This document shows positions 1 through 8,007 of a DNA stretch of 27,404 bases, piece after piece; positions within the stretch are counted from its first letter, which is position 1; the number at the start of each line of letters is the position of its first letter. Both the position numbers and the translations under genes were made by a program. Location: the NCBI GenBank assembly GCA_016929775.1, contig JAFGIE010000160.1, forward strand, positions 1-27,404, in the 5' to 3' direction. This DNA is from Anaerolineae bacterium (GTDB taxonomy: Bacteria; Chloroflexota; Anaerolineae; JAFGEY01). The notes beneath the pieces are model-generated. The model had not been told where the DNA came from. It saw only the letters and a list, made by a program, of their open reading frames with translations, and made no database searches.

Positions 1-630
1 CAGGAGGCACGCCGGGGCGCTGAGGTACACATGCTGCACCTGACCCGCGGCGGGCGCGGGCATCCCCGCAAGTCGCTGGCAGCGTACGAGCGGCAAAAGG
101 AGCAGGAAGCGCGGACCTGCGCGGAGGCGATGGGCGCGCACGTGCACTTGCTCGCGTACCTGGATGCCGAGCTTCCCGACGACAGGGAAGCCGCTCTCGC
201 CGTGGCCCAGGTGGTGCGCCAGGTCCGGCCCCACGTCGCGATCGGGCATTGGCGCGCCAGCCTGCACGTCGACCATGCGGTCGCCCATCGCCTGACCGAT
301 CGGGGCGTGCTGTGGGCCGCGTTGGACGGGATCGGCACAGGCGAGGTGTGGCGCAGCGTGCGCAGCATGCTGTTCACCGAGAACTGGGAGGACCCCGAGG
401 GGTTTCACCCCTACTTGTATGTGGACGCCTCCGCATCACGGGACGCATGGCGCGAGGCCGTGCAGGCGTACGAGCTCTTCCGGGGCGGCGTCTCCTCATT
501 CGACTATGTGAGCTACTATGATGGGCTGGGCCAGGTGCGGGGCGCCCAGGTCGGCGCAGCGTGGGCCCAGGCCTTTGGCGTCTGGCCCTGGGCGCAGCGC
601 CGCAAGGTCGCTTCGCTCGGCGGGATGTGA
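1..630 (+). CDS. PIG-L family deacetylase (5'-truncated by window edge)
   Basis: This is the C-terminal part of a PIG-L/LmbE-type zinc-dependent deacetylase, a family that removes N-acetyl groups from GlcNAc-containing substrates such as GlcNAc-PI, bacillithiol or mycothiol precursors. The reading frame is open from base 1, and RRGAEVHMLHLTRGGRGH fits the family's second strand and following loop, so the true start and the N-terminal metal-binding motif lie left of the window. An HxDH-like metal motif (HVDH, residues 79-82 counted from the ATG at 31) is followed by AHRL, as in the family. The C-terminal part, with Tyr- and Trp-rich segments, is also family-like. The substrate cannot be read from the sequence. 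Downstream lies degraded DNA, so no operon partner is visible on that side. Confidence 0.8.
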   Translation, partial: QEARRGAEVHMLHLTRGGRGHPRKSLAAYERQKEQEARTCAEAMGAHVHLLAYLDAELPDDREAALAVAQVVRQVRPHVAIGHWRASLHVDHAVAHRLTDRGVLWAALDGIGTGEVWRSVRSMLFTENWEDPEGFHPYLYVDASASRDAWREAVQAYELFRGGVSSFDYVSYYDGLGQVRGAQVGAAWAQAFGVWPWAQRRKVASLGGM

Positions 631-717
631 GAGGGCATAGACCGTCGTCCCGTCGAGCTTTTCGGTGCCGGCGATCGCCAGATCCTCGACACTGCGTGTG
701 TCCACCTCGCGTTGCGC
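625..717 (-). pseudogene. Relic of a LolA/LppX-like lipoprotein domain
   Basis: On the minus strand the frame reads EVDTRSVEDLAIAGTEKLDG followed by TTVYALS. This matches the pattern of LppX/LolA-type lipoprotein domains (a Val-Glu-Asp-Leu strand, then Gly-Thr-Glu-x-x-Asp-Gly and a Thr-Val-Tyr strand). The frame has a stop upstream at 748-750, and downstream it runs into the antisense of the PIG-L gene, so only about 30 residues survive. There is no start with a ribosome binding site. I infer a decayed gene fragment. Chance similarity cannot be excluded because the segment is short. Confidence 0.35.
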
Positions 718-856
718 CGGCGCTTTCCGGGTGCACCCTGCACTGTGTCAGTGAGCAGGAGCATACTCGGGCGATCCCATAGATGCCTGTCGTGCGCACC
801 GGTCAGATGTAGCGCACGCCCATACGAGCCGTCTCGGGAGATGACGGAAGCGGGCG

Positions 857-1264
857 ATGTCCAACATATCGATGTCGATCGAACTCGACAGGCCTGACCG
901 GACCTATGCCCCGGGCGAAGAGGTGAAGGGCACCGCGATCATACAGACCGACCGGGAGTGCACGTGCTCAGGCCTGAGCGTACGCATGCAGTGAGAGTAG
1001 AGGAGCTTTGCGAATCGCGTATGGGAGCTCAGGTGGGCGGGGCTAGCTTCCGAGACGGTCCGGCTGCGCGGACTGTGCGTCGACCGGCTGCGGGCGATCG
1101 TCGATCGACGCATCGACTGGGCACGGCGCGATCCGGACGCACCGGTCCCGAGGCTCGGTGAGCCGGCGCTTGCTGCACTCATCGCCCAGTATCGCGACGA
1201 TGTGAGGGCGACAAGTCCCCAGCAGCCCGTATCCCGGGGGCGGGTCGTGCGTCATGATACATGA
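857..1264 (+). pseudogene. Degenerate arrestin/Spo0M-like gene remnant with in-frame stops
   Basis: From the ATG at 857 one frame reads 45 residues beginning MSNISMSIELDRPDRTYAPG. The N-terminal strands of arrestin-fold proteins such as Spo0M look like this (an acidic strand, then Tyr-x-Pro-Gly-Glu-x-Val-x-Gly). The frame stops at 992-994 and again at 998-1000. It then stays open to a TGA at 1262-1264 and encodes a charged segment that includes RRIDWARRDPDAPVPRLGEP and ALAALIAQYRDDVRA. Colinear open frame on both sides of two close stops suggests a decayed gene or two joined fragments. I do not recognise the second segment. No good ribosome binding site precedes the ATG. The rest of 631-1394 shows nothing else I can support. 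Confidence 0.35.
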
Positions 1265-1394
1265 TCGCCAAGCACCTGGGCAGTGCGTCGCCGGACAGCG
1301 GTCGACGGGCAGCCAAGGGGTTCCCGACCTGCGCCCAGCGACTGGCCCTGCGCGGCAAGCCAGATACGGAAAGAGCGTTCTGTGGAGCACGTTC

Positions 1395-2423
1395 GTGCCT
1401 GAATCCAGCCTGACCGTCCTGATCCCTGCCTATAACGAGGCGCGGGTGATTGGCCATACACTGCGCAGCCTCTTGTCTCAGACGCGCCGGCCCGACAGGA
1501 TCGTGGTCGTCGACGACAGGTCCAGCGATGAGACGGGCCTGGTCGCCGCCGCTCTGGGAGCCGAGGTCGTTCGTCCTGCGTCCAACACGGGCTACAAGGC
1601 GGGCGCGCTGAACTATGGGCTGCAGTTCGTGGACAGCGAGTGGCTGGTGACCCTGGATGCGGACACCGTCCTGGCGCCTGATGCGCTGCAGCAGATCGTG
1701 ACTGGCGCCCAGGAAGAGGGTGCGGGGGCGGCGTGCGGCTTGGTGTTGCCCCAACGGATCCGCACGCTGTGGGAGCGGGCCCGGTTCGTCGAGTACCTGC
1801 TGGCGTTTGGGGTTCTCAAGCCTGTGCAAGACTGGTACCGGTGTCCCATGGTCGCGTCTGGCTGTTTCGCCCTCTACAGAACCGAGATCGTCAAGGCCCT
1901 GGGCGGCTTCCCGACCGAGACGGTCGGGGAAGACCTCGATCTGACGTGGCGGCTGTACGAGGCGGGCGAGTCGGTCAAGTATGTGAGCCGCGCGATCTGC
2001 TACCCCGTCGAGCCGCCCAGTCTGTTCTTTATGCGCAGGCAGCTGGCCCGCTGGTCGCACGGGTTCGCACAGAACGTGCGGCTGCACGGGCGGCGCATAC
2101 TGGGCGTCCCCATGCTGCGCTCCTTTGTGATCGTCGCCTGCCTGGACACAGTGGTCGCCGGTCTGGTGTACGCGATCCTGACGCCCTACCTCGTGGTCAC
2201 CGGGCAGTGGCGCCACCTGATCGCCGTCTACCTCGCCGACCTGGCGCTGATGGCAATCCCTGTGCTGTGGATGGGCTCCCGGCTGAAGCGGATGCCTCAG
2301 GCCTTCGCCAGCCTGCCCACTGTGTTCGTCTTGAGGTGGCTGACCGTCTACTACTATTGGCGGGCTGCGATCCTGGAATGGGTGCTGAGGCGTCCGCTGC
2401 GGGTCTTTGTAAAGGGACACTAG
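1395..2423 (+). CDS. Glycosyltransferase family 2, processive-type (D,D,D,QxxRW)
   Basis: This is a membrane GT2 that transfers sugar from a nucleotide-sugar donor; the QxxRW motif is typical of polymerising enzymes such as cellulose, hyaluronan or poly-GlcNAc synthases. Visible motifs are PAYNE (11-15), VVVDD (37-41), the DAD metal motif (88-90), the acceptor-site ED in GEDLDLTW (179-186) and QLARW (216-220). Two to three hydrophobic segments follow in the last 110 residues, consistent with a C-terminal membrane anchor. I place the start at GTG 1395, seven bases after a GGAG, because the protein then begins just before the first GT-A strand. An ATG at 1254 in the same frame would add 47 residues of unusual composition. 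The product polymer is unknown. Confidence 0.8.
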   Translation: MPESSLTVLIPAYNEARVIGHTLRSLLSQTRRPDRIVVVDDRSSDETGLVAAALGAEVVRPASNTGYKAGALNYGLQFVDSEWLVTLDADTVLAPDALQQIVTGAQEEGAGAACGLVLPQRIRTLWERARFVEYLLAFGVLKPVQDWYRCPMVASGCFALYRTEIVKALGGFPTETVGEDLDLTWRLYEAGESVKYVSRAICYPVEPPSLFFMRRQLARWSHGFAQNVRLHGRRILGVPMLRSFVIVACLDTVVAGLVYAILTPYLVVTGQWRHLIAVYLADLALMAIPVLWMGSRLKRMPQAFASLPTVFVLRWLTVYYYWRAAILEWVLRRPLRVFVKGH

Positions 2424-2477
2424 CCGTACGTGCGCGGGCTTGGTGGGACGCCAAGCCGTTGGGAGAGAGTACAGACG

Positions 2478-2627
2478 ATGGCAGGATTGCCGGTCGCCGG
2501 AATCGGTACCGTGTTCTATGCGATACTGCTCCTCGGCATGGGGGCGACCAAACTCTGGCGATGGGCGCTGGGATCGATACGCCGCATCGGCAGGGCCCGC
2601 GACAGGATCAGCGCTACGTCGACCTAG
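2478..2627 (+). CDS. Small single-pass membrane protein, 49 aa
   Basis: An unrecognised small protein with one hydrophobic segment (about residues 5-21, GIGTVFYAILLLGMG) followed by a basic tail (RRIGRARDR). It begins 54 bases after the GT2 gene on the same strand, with a purine-rich GGGAGAGAG about ten bases upstream of the ATG. It could be an accessory or stabilising subunit of the glycosyltransferase, but this rests only on adjacency. It ends nine bases from the convergent PAP2 gene. Confidence 0.45.
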   Translation: MAGLPVAGIGTVFYAILLLGMGATKLWRWALGSIRRIGRARDRISATST

Positions 2628-2636
2628 GGACGCGTG

Positions 2637-3152
2637 TCACGCCAACAGCCCGACCATCCCGAGCGCTGCCAACGTTCCGACCAACAAGCCAACCAGCACG
2701 TCGCCGGCATAGTGCACGCCGACCGCGATCCGGCACAGCCCGATCAGGATCGCCAGCAAGTAGCCGATCGCGCCGGCGAGCGAGCTAGAGCGCCCAACGG
2801 CGACGGCGATCGCAGCCATGCGCGTCGCGTGACCAGAGGGAAAAGAGTACCGGTCGGCCTGTAGGGCATAGAATTCCGTCCGCTCCTGCGGGCGAGACCG
2901 GCGGATCGCGTACTTGAGCGCCGTCGCGATGGCGGCGCCCGCTGCCACACAGAGCGCAGCGCGCACCGTCACCTCGCGCAGGCGTGCCCCGCCCAAGAGC
3001 CACACGGCGAGGCCTGCCGCCAACCAGAGCGCGCCATCCCCCAGATGCGCGCCCACGGCGCACAGGCGCCACACCCGTCCCTCGCCGGGCAACGTACACC
3101 ACCGCGAGCACGCCTCATCCCAGCGGGACAGCAGGGCCAGTACGCCGTTCAT
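2637..3152 (-). CDS. PAP2-family phosphatase, membrane
   Basis: A 171-residue integral membrane phosphatase of the PAP2 superfamily, which dephosphorylates lipid phosphates (phosphatidate, undecaprenyl diphosphate or phosphatidyl-headgroup phosphates). All three signature blocks are present: KYAIRRSRP (Kx6RP, 80-88), PSGH (105-108) and CRIAVGVHYAGD (140-151), which matches SRx5Hx3D except for Cys in place of Ser. About five hydrophobic segments surround them. Its ATG overlaps the stop of the upstream NTP transferase gene in an ATGA, so the two are probably translationally coupled. The pairing with a nucleotidyltransferase suggests a lipid headgroup or polyprenyl-phosphate pathway, which is inference. 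Confidence 0.85.
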   Translation of the reverse strand: MNGVLALLSRWDEACSRWCTLPGEGRVWRLCAVGAHLGDGALWLAAGLAVWLLGGARLREVTVRAALCVAAGAAIATALKYAIRRSRPQERTEFYALQADRYSFPSGHATRMAAIAVAVGRSSSLAGAIGYLLAILIGLCRIAVGVHYAGDVLVGLLVGTLAALGMVGLLA

Positions 3153-3937
3153 GATCCCTCACCGCCGAGCCGTGACAGCGCAGCGAGAACGAGTCGCAGA
3201 TGATGCGGCTTGTCCACGTCCATCGCCACCTCGCCGTGGGGGCAGATGACAGCCTTGCCCGAGATCCCCAGCGCGGTCTGGCAGCGGCGCTCCAGGTGTG
3301 CGATCGACAGGCGGCGAATCAAGAGCAGGAAGAGGGTATCGAGACCGACCGCCCGGATCTGCTTCCAGAAGGTCTTGCGCTGGCCGATCACCTCGCTCAG
3401 CACGTCGTGTCTCACGTTCAGCACTGAGGGCTTGAGCACGCCCAGGTCGCCGCCGGCGAATCGCCCCTCCACAAGCCGGACGAAGGTCCGTCCGGAGCCG
3501 GGGTACGCCCGCTCCATCACCTCCTGGCGCACAACCGCATAGCAATAGTCCACGTCATACGGCGCGCACTGATCGACAAAGTCATTCACGATGCCCGGCG
3601 TCAGCAACGGGATATCGGCTGATGACAGAACGATGCGCTCGGCGCGATGCCCCGCGGACGCAAGGTGGGCGATCCCGCGCTGGGCGTTCGCGACCATGCC
3701 CCCAGCGCCTGGCAGATACGTAATCTGCGGCCCAAGATCGGGACGGTGCGCTTCCGGCAGGCCAACCACCACCACCTGGCCGATCCGCCCCGTCCCGAGC
3801 AACGCCGCCGCAACGTATTCCAGGAACGTCTTTCCCTCGTGCTGGATCAGCGCTTTGACCGGTGCGTTCCCGGCGCACGCCAACAGCTCGGCGTCCCTGC
3901 CTGGGTCGCTGCCCGCCATGATCACCGCATCCATCAT
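3149..3937 (-). CDS. Nucleotidyltransferase (NTP transferase domain)
   Basis: A 262-residue GT-A-like nucleotidyltransferase related to the MobA/IspD/GlmU N-terminal fold, which joins an NTP to a phosphorylated small molecule. The N-terminal MDAVIMAGSDPGRD loop with a following APVKAL Lys matches the nucleotide-binding signature. VLSSADIPLL (about 103-112) supplies the metal-binding Asp. The C-terminal MDVDKPHHLR segment is also typical. Two adjacent ATGs (3937 and 3934) could start it; a GGGGAGAG lies just upstream of both. It begins 12 bases after the quinate-dehydrogenase-like gene ends and overlaps the PAP2 start by 4 bases. Its substrate is not evident. Confidence 0.75.
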   Translation of the reverse strand: MMDAVIMAGSDPGRDAELLACAGNAPVKALIQHEGKTFLEYVAAALLGTGRIGQVVVVGLPEAHRPDLGPQITYLPGAGGMVANAQRGIAHLASAGHRAERIVLSSADIPLLTPGIVNDFVDQCAPYDVDYCYAVVRQEVMERAYPGSGRTFVRLVEGRFAGGDLGVLKPSVLNVRHDVLSEVIGQRKTFWKQIRAVGLDTLFLLLIRRLSIAHLERRCQTALGISGKAVICPHGEVAMDVDKPHHLRLVLAALSRLGGEGS

Positions 3938-3949
3938 CTCGACTCTCCC

Positions 3950-4846
3950 CTAGAGCCTCTCGATGCACGGCGCATAGCCCAGCCGCTCGAGCATCTCGTC
4001 TATCTCGGGCAGCGTAAGCGCGCGCCCTTTGCCGGCAAGCGCAACCAGCACCGCTTCCATCACGTTGGTGCCAAAGGAACGCCCATCGAGCCGGGGCGTG
4101 GTCGTGACCAGATAGGCGACGCCCCGCTCGCGCAGGCTCACCACGTCAGAAGCCGTGGTCGTGTTCGTCACGATCACCTTGCCGGTCATATCAGCTGGCA
4201 TGTGCCGGTGCACGTAGTGAAAGTCGCCCGCGATCACCGAAGCCCAGCGGTAGGCGCGCGCCCACTTGGGCCTTATCTCGTCCTGTCTGTCGCCAACCGG
4301 GTAGAGCCACTCGAAGGGAAGCCGCGTGACCACTGGGCCGATCACCCGGCCCATCCGCTGCAAGCTGCCGAGCGACTTGAGCGCGATCGGCACACCCAGG
4401 CCGAACATCAGGTCGCCAAACAGGGTCTGGTAGCCCGCCTGCACCGCCGACTCGGCCATTCCATAGCGATCCGCACCAGACGTGACCAGGCACGTCTTGG
4501 GCGAGATCTGGTCGCCCAGCTCCCGTTCCACGACCTGGATGACGCGGCGTTCGACCGTGTACTTGAGGCCCGAACCGTCGACCACGGGCGTGTGGGTCGC
4601 CCCCGCCACCATGCGGAGCATCTGGGAAAAGGGATAGACCCTGTCCGCGATGCGCAGAGCCAGGTCGGTACCCCCGACGCCCATCGCGTCCACCTGTCCG
4701 TCCAGTTCCGCGTACAGCCGAGCTGCCTTGCCGATGTCGCCATCGGTGCCCATGCGCTCGATCTGGATGCGCTGTCCCAGGTGCTCTACTGTGACCCGGT
4801 GGTCGCGCGCGCTGCTGCCGATGCTGATCCCGACCACACGTTTCAT
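3950..4846 (-). CDS. Quinate 5-dehydrogenase-like family protein
   Basis: A 298-residue protein of a family, found in Chloroflexota and Deinococcota, that databases commonly label quinate 5-dehydrogenase. From memory the landmarks are an MKRVVGISIGSS start, an IERMGTDGD block, DGQVDAMGVGGTDL, TPVVDGSGLKYTVE, GDLMFGLGVP and the C-terminal VTNTTTASD and SFGTNVMEA blocks. I see no classic GxGxxG dinucleotide motif and cannot vouch for the activity. I chose ATG 4846 because an AAGGAGG lies nine bases upstream; an in-frame start at 4888 lacks this. It leads an apparent three-gene operon with the NTP transferase and PAP2 genes. Confidence 0.65.
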   Translation of the reverse strand: MKRVVGISIGSSARDHRVTVEHLGQRIQIERMGTDGDIGKAARLYAELDGQVDAMGVGGTDLALRIADRVYPFSQMLRMVAGATHTPVVDGSGLKYTVERRVIQVVERELGDQISPKTCLVTSGADRYGMAESAVQAGYQTLFGDLMFGLGVPIALKSLGSLQRMGRVIGPVVTRLPFEWLYPVGDRQDEIRPKWARAYRWASVIAGDFHYVHRHMPADMTGKVIVTNTTTASDVVSLRERGVAYLVTTTPRLDGRSFGTNVMEAVLVALAGKGRALTLPEIDEMLERLGYAPCIERL

Positions 4847-4898
4847 GCGCCTCACCCTCCTTACGTGACGTCTAGAGGCTACAGCCACATGTGAAACA

Positions 4899-4921
4899 CC
4901 GAACCACGGTTCGCGGTTCGG
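4899..4921. promoter_or_regulatory. Palindrome with repeated half-site, candidate operator
   Basis: CGAACC-AC-GGTTCG (4900-4913) is a perfect palindrome, followed one base later by a third GGTTCG half-site (4915-4920). It lies about 53 bases upstream of the quinate-dehydrogenase-like start in the 371-base divergent gap 4847-5217. A separate hairpin, ACGCTCC-N6-GGAGCGT, is at 4944-4963. The only clear promoter in the gap is the plus-strand one at 5087-5115; I could not assign a minus-strand promoter. A repressor site for the minus-strand operon is inference. Confidence 0.35.
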
Positions 4922-5086
4922 CGGTCTAGTGAGCTCGCTCTCTACGCTCCCGCGCTGGAGCGTGAGGGTGAGTAGACAAGCGGACCCACCTGCCCGCGTA
5001 AGCGAGCAGAATGAAATGGCACCGGGCAGAATGCGTCCGTGCAGGCGGACGCCTCTGCCGCAGCCCAGACAACTCCCTCTCTCCGT

Positions 5087-5115
5087 TTGACAAGCGCGCC
5101 AAATCGTGGTCTAAT
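5087..5115 (+). promoter_or_regulatory. Sigma-70 promoter for the sialidase-aldolase pair
   Basis: TTGACA (5087-5092), a 17-base spacer and TCTAAT (5110-5115). The leader to the sialidase-like ATG would be about 95 bases. Confidence 0.65.
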
Positions 5116-5217
5116 CCCCGCAGTTGCGAGCGACACCCACCCGACGGGCGCTCTCTCCGCGCACGCAGCCCGCGGTGCAGGGTTGCTCACACGATATCTC
5201 ATTCCGGGAGGATGCGC

Positions 5218-6258
5218 ATGCGCCGTTCGGCCCCCATTTTCGCGCCCACATCGACCATACCCTCCTGCCACGCCGCCACCCTGGTCGAGCTTGCCAACGG
5301 TCACCTGCTCGCGGCGTGGTTCGGCGGCACGCACGAGGGACATCCCGACGTCGCGATCTGGATGGCGCGCTATGACGGCGCCGCGTGGAGCGATCCGGTC
5401 GTGGTCGTCGACGAGCCCGGCGTACCGCTGTGGAACCCCGTCCTCTTTCGGGACAGGACCGACACCCTCTGGCTCTTTTACAAGGCGGGCCCACACGTCC
5501 CGGCGTGGACGGGGCGCTACACGCAGTCGCGCGACGGAGGCCATACCTGGTCCGCCCCAGTGGTCCTTCCGGCGGGGCTCGTGGGTCCAGCCAAGAACAA
5601 GCCCCTGGCGCTCAGCAACGGCGACATCCTGTGCGGCAGTTCCAGCGAGACCTGGCGCTCCTGGGCCTGCTGGGTCGAGATCAGCACAGACAGGGGGCAC
5701 AGCTGGTCCAGGCGCGGGCCGATCGTGGCCCCTGCCCAGCCAGACCATCGCCCGCCCGAGGTCGACGAGCCCGTGAGCGCCGTCTGGGATGCGGCGTCCC
5801 GGACGCTGATCGTGCCGCAGGGCCATGCTGGCGTGATCCAGCCTACGGTGTCGGAGTACGCCCCGGGGCGCCTGCACATGTTGATGCGCGCGACGCGGCG
5901 CGTGGGCTATGTGTGCGCTGCCCACTCGGACGACTATGGGCAGACGTGGTCGGCGGCGTCGGTCACCGACATCCCCTGCCCCAACAGCGGGCTCGACGCC
6001 GTGCGCCTCGCGGATGGTAGGCTCGTGTTGGCGTGCAACCCGACGCACGAGGGGCGCACGCCCCTCTCCCTCCTGACCTCGGAGGACAACGGCGCCACCT
6101 GGCCCCATCGCCTGGACCTGGAGACGGAACCCGGCGAGTACTCGTACCCGTCCATCATCCAGGCTGCGGACGGGCGCGTGCACGTGGCCTACACCTGGCG
6201 GCGGACGTGCATCCAGCACGTTGTGCTCGGCCCCGGCGACCTGTATGACCCAAGCTGA
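5218..6258 (+). CDS. Exo-alpha-sialidase-like BNR/Asp-box protein
   Basis: A 346-residue six-bladed beta-propeller of the BNR-repeat/sialidase-like family, which typically cleaves terminal sialic acids or related glycosides. Four Asp-boxes (SxDxGxTW type) are visible: SRDGGHTW (104-111), STDRGHSW (156-163), HSDDYGQTW (about 236-244) and TSEDNGATW (287-295). The N-terminal HAATLVELANGHLLAAWFGG and EYSYPSI near the end are characteristic of this subfamily. There is no signal peptide, so it is either cytoplasmic or exported by another route. The start at 5218 sits six bases after GGGAGG; an ATG at 5212 and a longer in-frame extension back to 5011 have no such site. Related proteins include non-sialidase hydrolases, so the substrate is uncertain. 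Confidence 0.75.
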   Translation: MRRSAPIFAPTSTIPSCHAATLVELANGHLLAAWFGGTHEGHPDVAIWMARYDGAAWSDPVVVVDEPGVPLWNPVLFRDRTDTLWLFYKAGPHVPAWTGRYTQSRDGGHTWSAPVVLPAGLVGPAKNKPLALSNGDILCGSSSETWRSWACWVEISTDRGHSWSRRGPIVAPAQPDHRPPEVDEPVSAVWDAASRTLIVPQGHAGVIQPTVSEYAPGRLHMLMRATRRVGYVCAAHSDDYGQTWSAASVTDIPCPNSGLDAVRLADGRLVLACNPTHEGRTPLSLLTSEDNGATWPHRLDLETEPGEYSYPSIIQAADGRVHVAYTWRRTCIQHVVLGPGDLYDPS

Positions 6259-6362
6259 ACGTACTGCTGGCGCGGATCGGCAGCTCACGCCATCCTGCAC
6301 AGCGTCATGGACGATGTGCCCCTGTTCGAGCTGTTCTAATGTGACACACTTGGAGGAAGCAC

Positions 6363-7121
6363 GTGAGAGAGAACGCGGCAAAGCGACGTATGCTCCAGGG
6401 CAAGCCCGCGATCGGCGCGAGCGGCGGTCTCGGATCGCCCCTGGCGGTCGAGATCCTGTCCCGTGCGGGATACGACTTTGTGCTCGTTGACGCGCAGCAC
6501 GGGGCATGGGACGACAGCGGCGCGCTCCTCGCCGTGCGGGGCATCTGCCTGGGTCCCGCCATCCCCATGGCGCGCGTCGGCAAGAACGACTTTGCCGCGA
6601 TCGGCAAGCTCCTCGACTGCGGGATGATGGGCATCGTGGTGCCCTTGGTCAACTCGGCAGCCGACGCACACAGGGCAGCGTACGCGGCGCGCTACCCGCC
6701 AAGGGGCGGGCGCTCGGTCGGCCCATACGGCGCCGCACTGCACGGCGCGGACTATGGGCGCCAGATCGACGACGAACTCTTTCTCGCCGTCCAGATCGAA
6801 TCACAGCAGGCGGTCGAGCACGTCGACGAGATCCTGTCCGTCGAGGGTGTCGACGGCTGCTGGATCGGTCCGGGGGACCTGGCAGCCACCATGGGCGTCG
6901 ACCTGGCTACCGAGCAGGGCAGGCGCGCCCACGAAGCCGCGATCCTGCACGTGCTCGAGGCCTGCCGCAAGGCGCACAAGATCCCGGGCATCGCGGGAGG
7001 CGCGGACGCGCAGCGTTGGCTCGAACACGGCTTCCTGTTCGTCACCGCCGCCGGGGACAGCAGACTGATCCACGAAGGGGCCCAGGTCGAAGTCCGCGCG
7101 CTGCGGCAGCGCTACGGCTAG
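6363..7121 (+). CDS. HpcH/HpaI-family aldolase
   Basis: A 252-residue TIM-barrel class II aldolase related to HpaI, GarL and RhmA, which split 2-keto-3-deoxy sugar acids or 4-hydroxy-2-oxoacids into pyruvate and an aldehyde. By comparison with HpaI the expected residues are present: His46 (VDAQHG), Arg71 (PMARVGKND), metal ligands Glu146 (VQIES) and Asp172 (GPGDLA). The usual DGEH/DMEH box is DAQHG here. The start is GTG 6363, four bases after GGAGGA. It follows the sialidase-like gene by 104 bases with no visible terminator and may share its promoter. A keto-deoxy-sugar-acid substrate fits the nearby glycosidases but is inference. Confidence 0.8.
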   Translation: MRENAAKRRMLQGKPAIGASGGLGSPLAVEILSRAGYDFVLVDAQHGAWDDSGALLAVRGICLGPAIPMARVGKNDFAAIGKLLDCGMMGIVVPLVNSAADAHRAAYAARYPPRGGRSVGPYGAALHGADYGRQIDDELFLAVQIESQQAVEHVDEILSVEGVDGCWIGPGDLAATMGVDLATEQGRRAHEAAILHVLEACRKAHKIPGIAGGADAQRWLEHGFLFVTAAGDSRLIHEGAQVEVRALRQRYG

Positions 7122-7199
7122 CGATCGGCGCCCGGCTCCGCGCCACGCCGCGCAACCGGAGGCGCTCGTCCCCCGAGGAGGCCGACGAAACGCTCAGCC

Positions 7200-7991
7200 C
7201 TACCCGACCTGCGCCGCCCGCCGGAAGAACTCGCCCTCCAGCGCTGGGACCACCTCGTCGGCCTTGACTGCGGCGATGTACTGCGCCAGCGTCTCCGCCT
7301 GCCAGTCGACCAGCGCCCGCCCCTTCTCGGCGCTCGCGGGACGCGCATCCCCCGCATAGTGCTCCGGGTAGTTGGCATACCAGCTCACCCCGGCGAACGT
7401 GGGCGGGAGGTGTCCCATCCGGTCCAGCGGCTGCGCGGGCTCCGCGGGCACGCGCTCGGGATGAGCCAACGCCGGATAGTTCGCCATCAACACGCTGCTC
7501 TCCGCCTCGCACGCATGTCCGCCGAACGTCGTCTCGCGCATCTCGGCCCAGCGCTCTGTCTGTTCGGGCGTCAAATGCGCCAGCGGGATGTACAGCGAGT
7601 ACGGCTTTTGCTCCCACAGGCTGCACTGCGCCAGGAAACGCAGCATGTGGGTGTTGCCGCCGTGCCCGTTATAGACCACGATCTTGCGAAAGCCGTTGCG
7701 CCCGATCTCGTCGAACACGCCCTGGATCAGGTCGAGCAGCAGCGTCGGCGCGATCGTGACCGTCCCCGGAAAGCACCGCGCCTCATAGATCTGCCCAAAG
7801 TAGAAGGGCGGGAACACGACAGCCGGTTCCCGCTCCGCCGCTAGGCAGGCGATCCGGTGCGCGTTCAAAAAGTCTGTGCCCAGGGGGAGATGCTCGCCGT
7901 GGCGCTCGACCACCCCCATGGCGATCACGCAGACCCCTGTCTCGCGCACTGCCGCCGCGAATGCGCGCGATGTCAACTGCTCCCACTGCAT
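7200..7991 (-). CDS. Creatininase-family amidohydrolase
   Basis: A 263-residue metal-dependent amidase of the creatininase/MftE/ArfB family, which acts on cyclic or linear amides and formamides or trims peptides. The metal-ligand pattern is intact: Glu29 and His31 with Asp40 in ERHGEHLPLGTD, His110 in YNGHGGN, and the HACEAESS motif (159-166) in place of the common HAGExETS. ATG 7991 is preceded by GGGAGG nine bases upstream; an in-frame extension back to 8177 lacks a credible start. It lies 16 bases after the GT87-like gene, so the two are probably cotranscribed. It is convergent with the aldolase gene. The true substrate is unknown. Confidence 0.8.
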   Translation of the reverse strand: MQWEQLTSRAFAAAVRETGVCVIAMGVVERHGEHLPLGTDFLNAHRIACLAAEREPAVVFPPFYFGQIYEARCFPGTVTIAPTLLLDLIQGVFDEIGRNGFRKIVVYNGHGGNTHMLRFLAQCSLWEQKPYSLYIPLAHLTPEQTERWAEMRETTFGGHACEAESSVLMANYPALAHPERVPAEPAQPLDRMGHLPPTFAGVSWYANYPEHYAGDARPASAEKGRALVDWQAETLAQYIAAVKADEVVPALEGEFFRRAAQVG

Positions 7992-8007
7992 CTCGATCCG
8001 CCTCCCT

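Noticed and set aside
1252..1264. TCATG-ATA-CATGA palindrome before the GT2 gene
   Set aside because: Short, with no promoter hexamers at proper spacing; it lies inside the degenerate fragment and is compatible with chance.
1179..2420. Minus-strand open frame of 413 codons
   Set aside because: It is antisense to the GT2 gene, which has all family motifs.
3647..4894. Plus-strand open frame of 415 codons
   Set aside because: It crosses two minus-strand genes with good motifs and has shadow-type composition.
4942..6507. Minus-strand open frame of 521 codons
   Set aside because: It is antisense to the sialidase-like gene, has skewed composition and no recognisable domain.
7122..7199. Possible terminator between the aldolase and creatininase genes
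   Set aside because: Only a weak GGCGC/GCGCC pairing with no U-tract.
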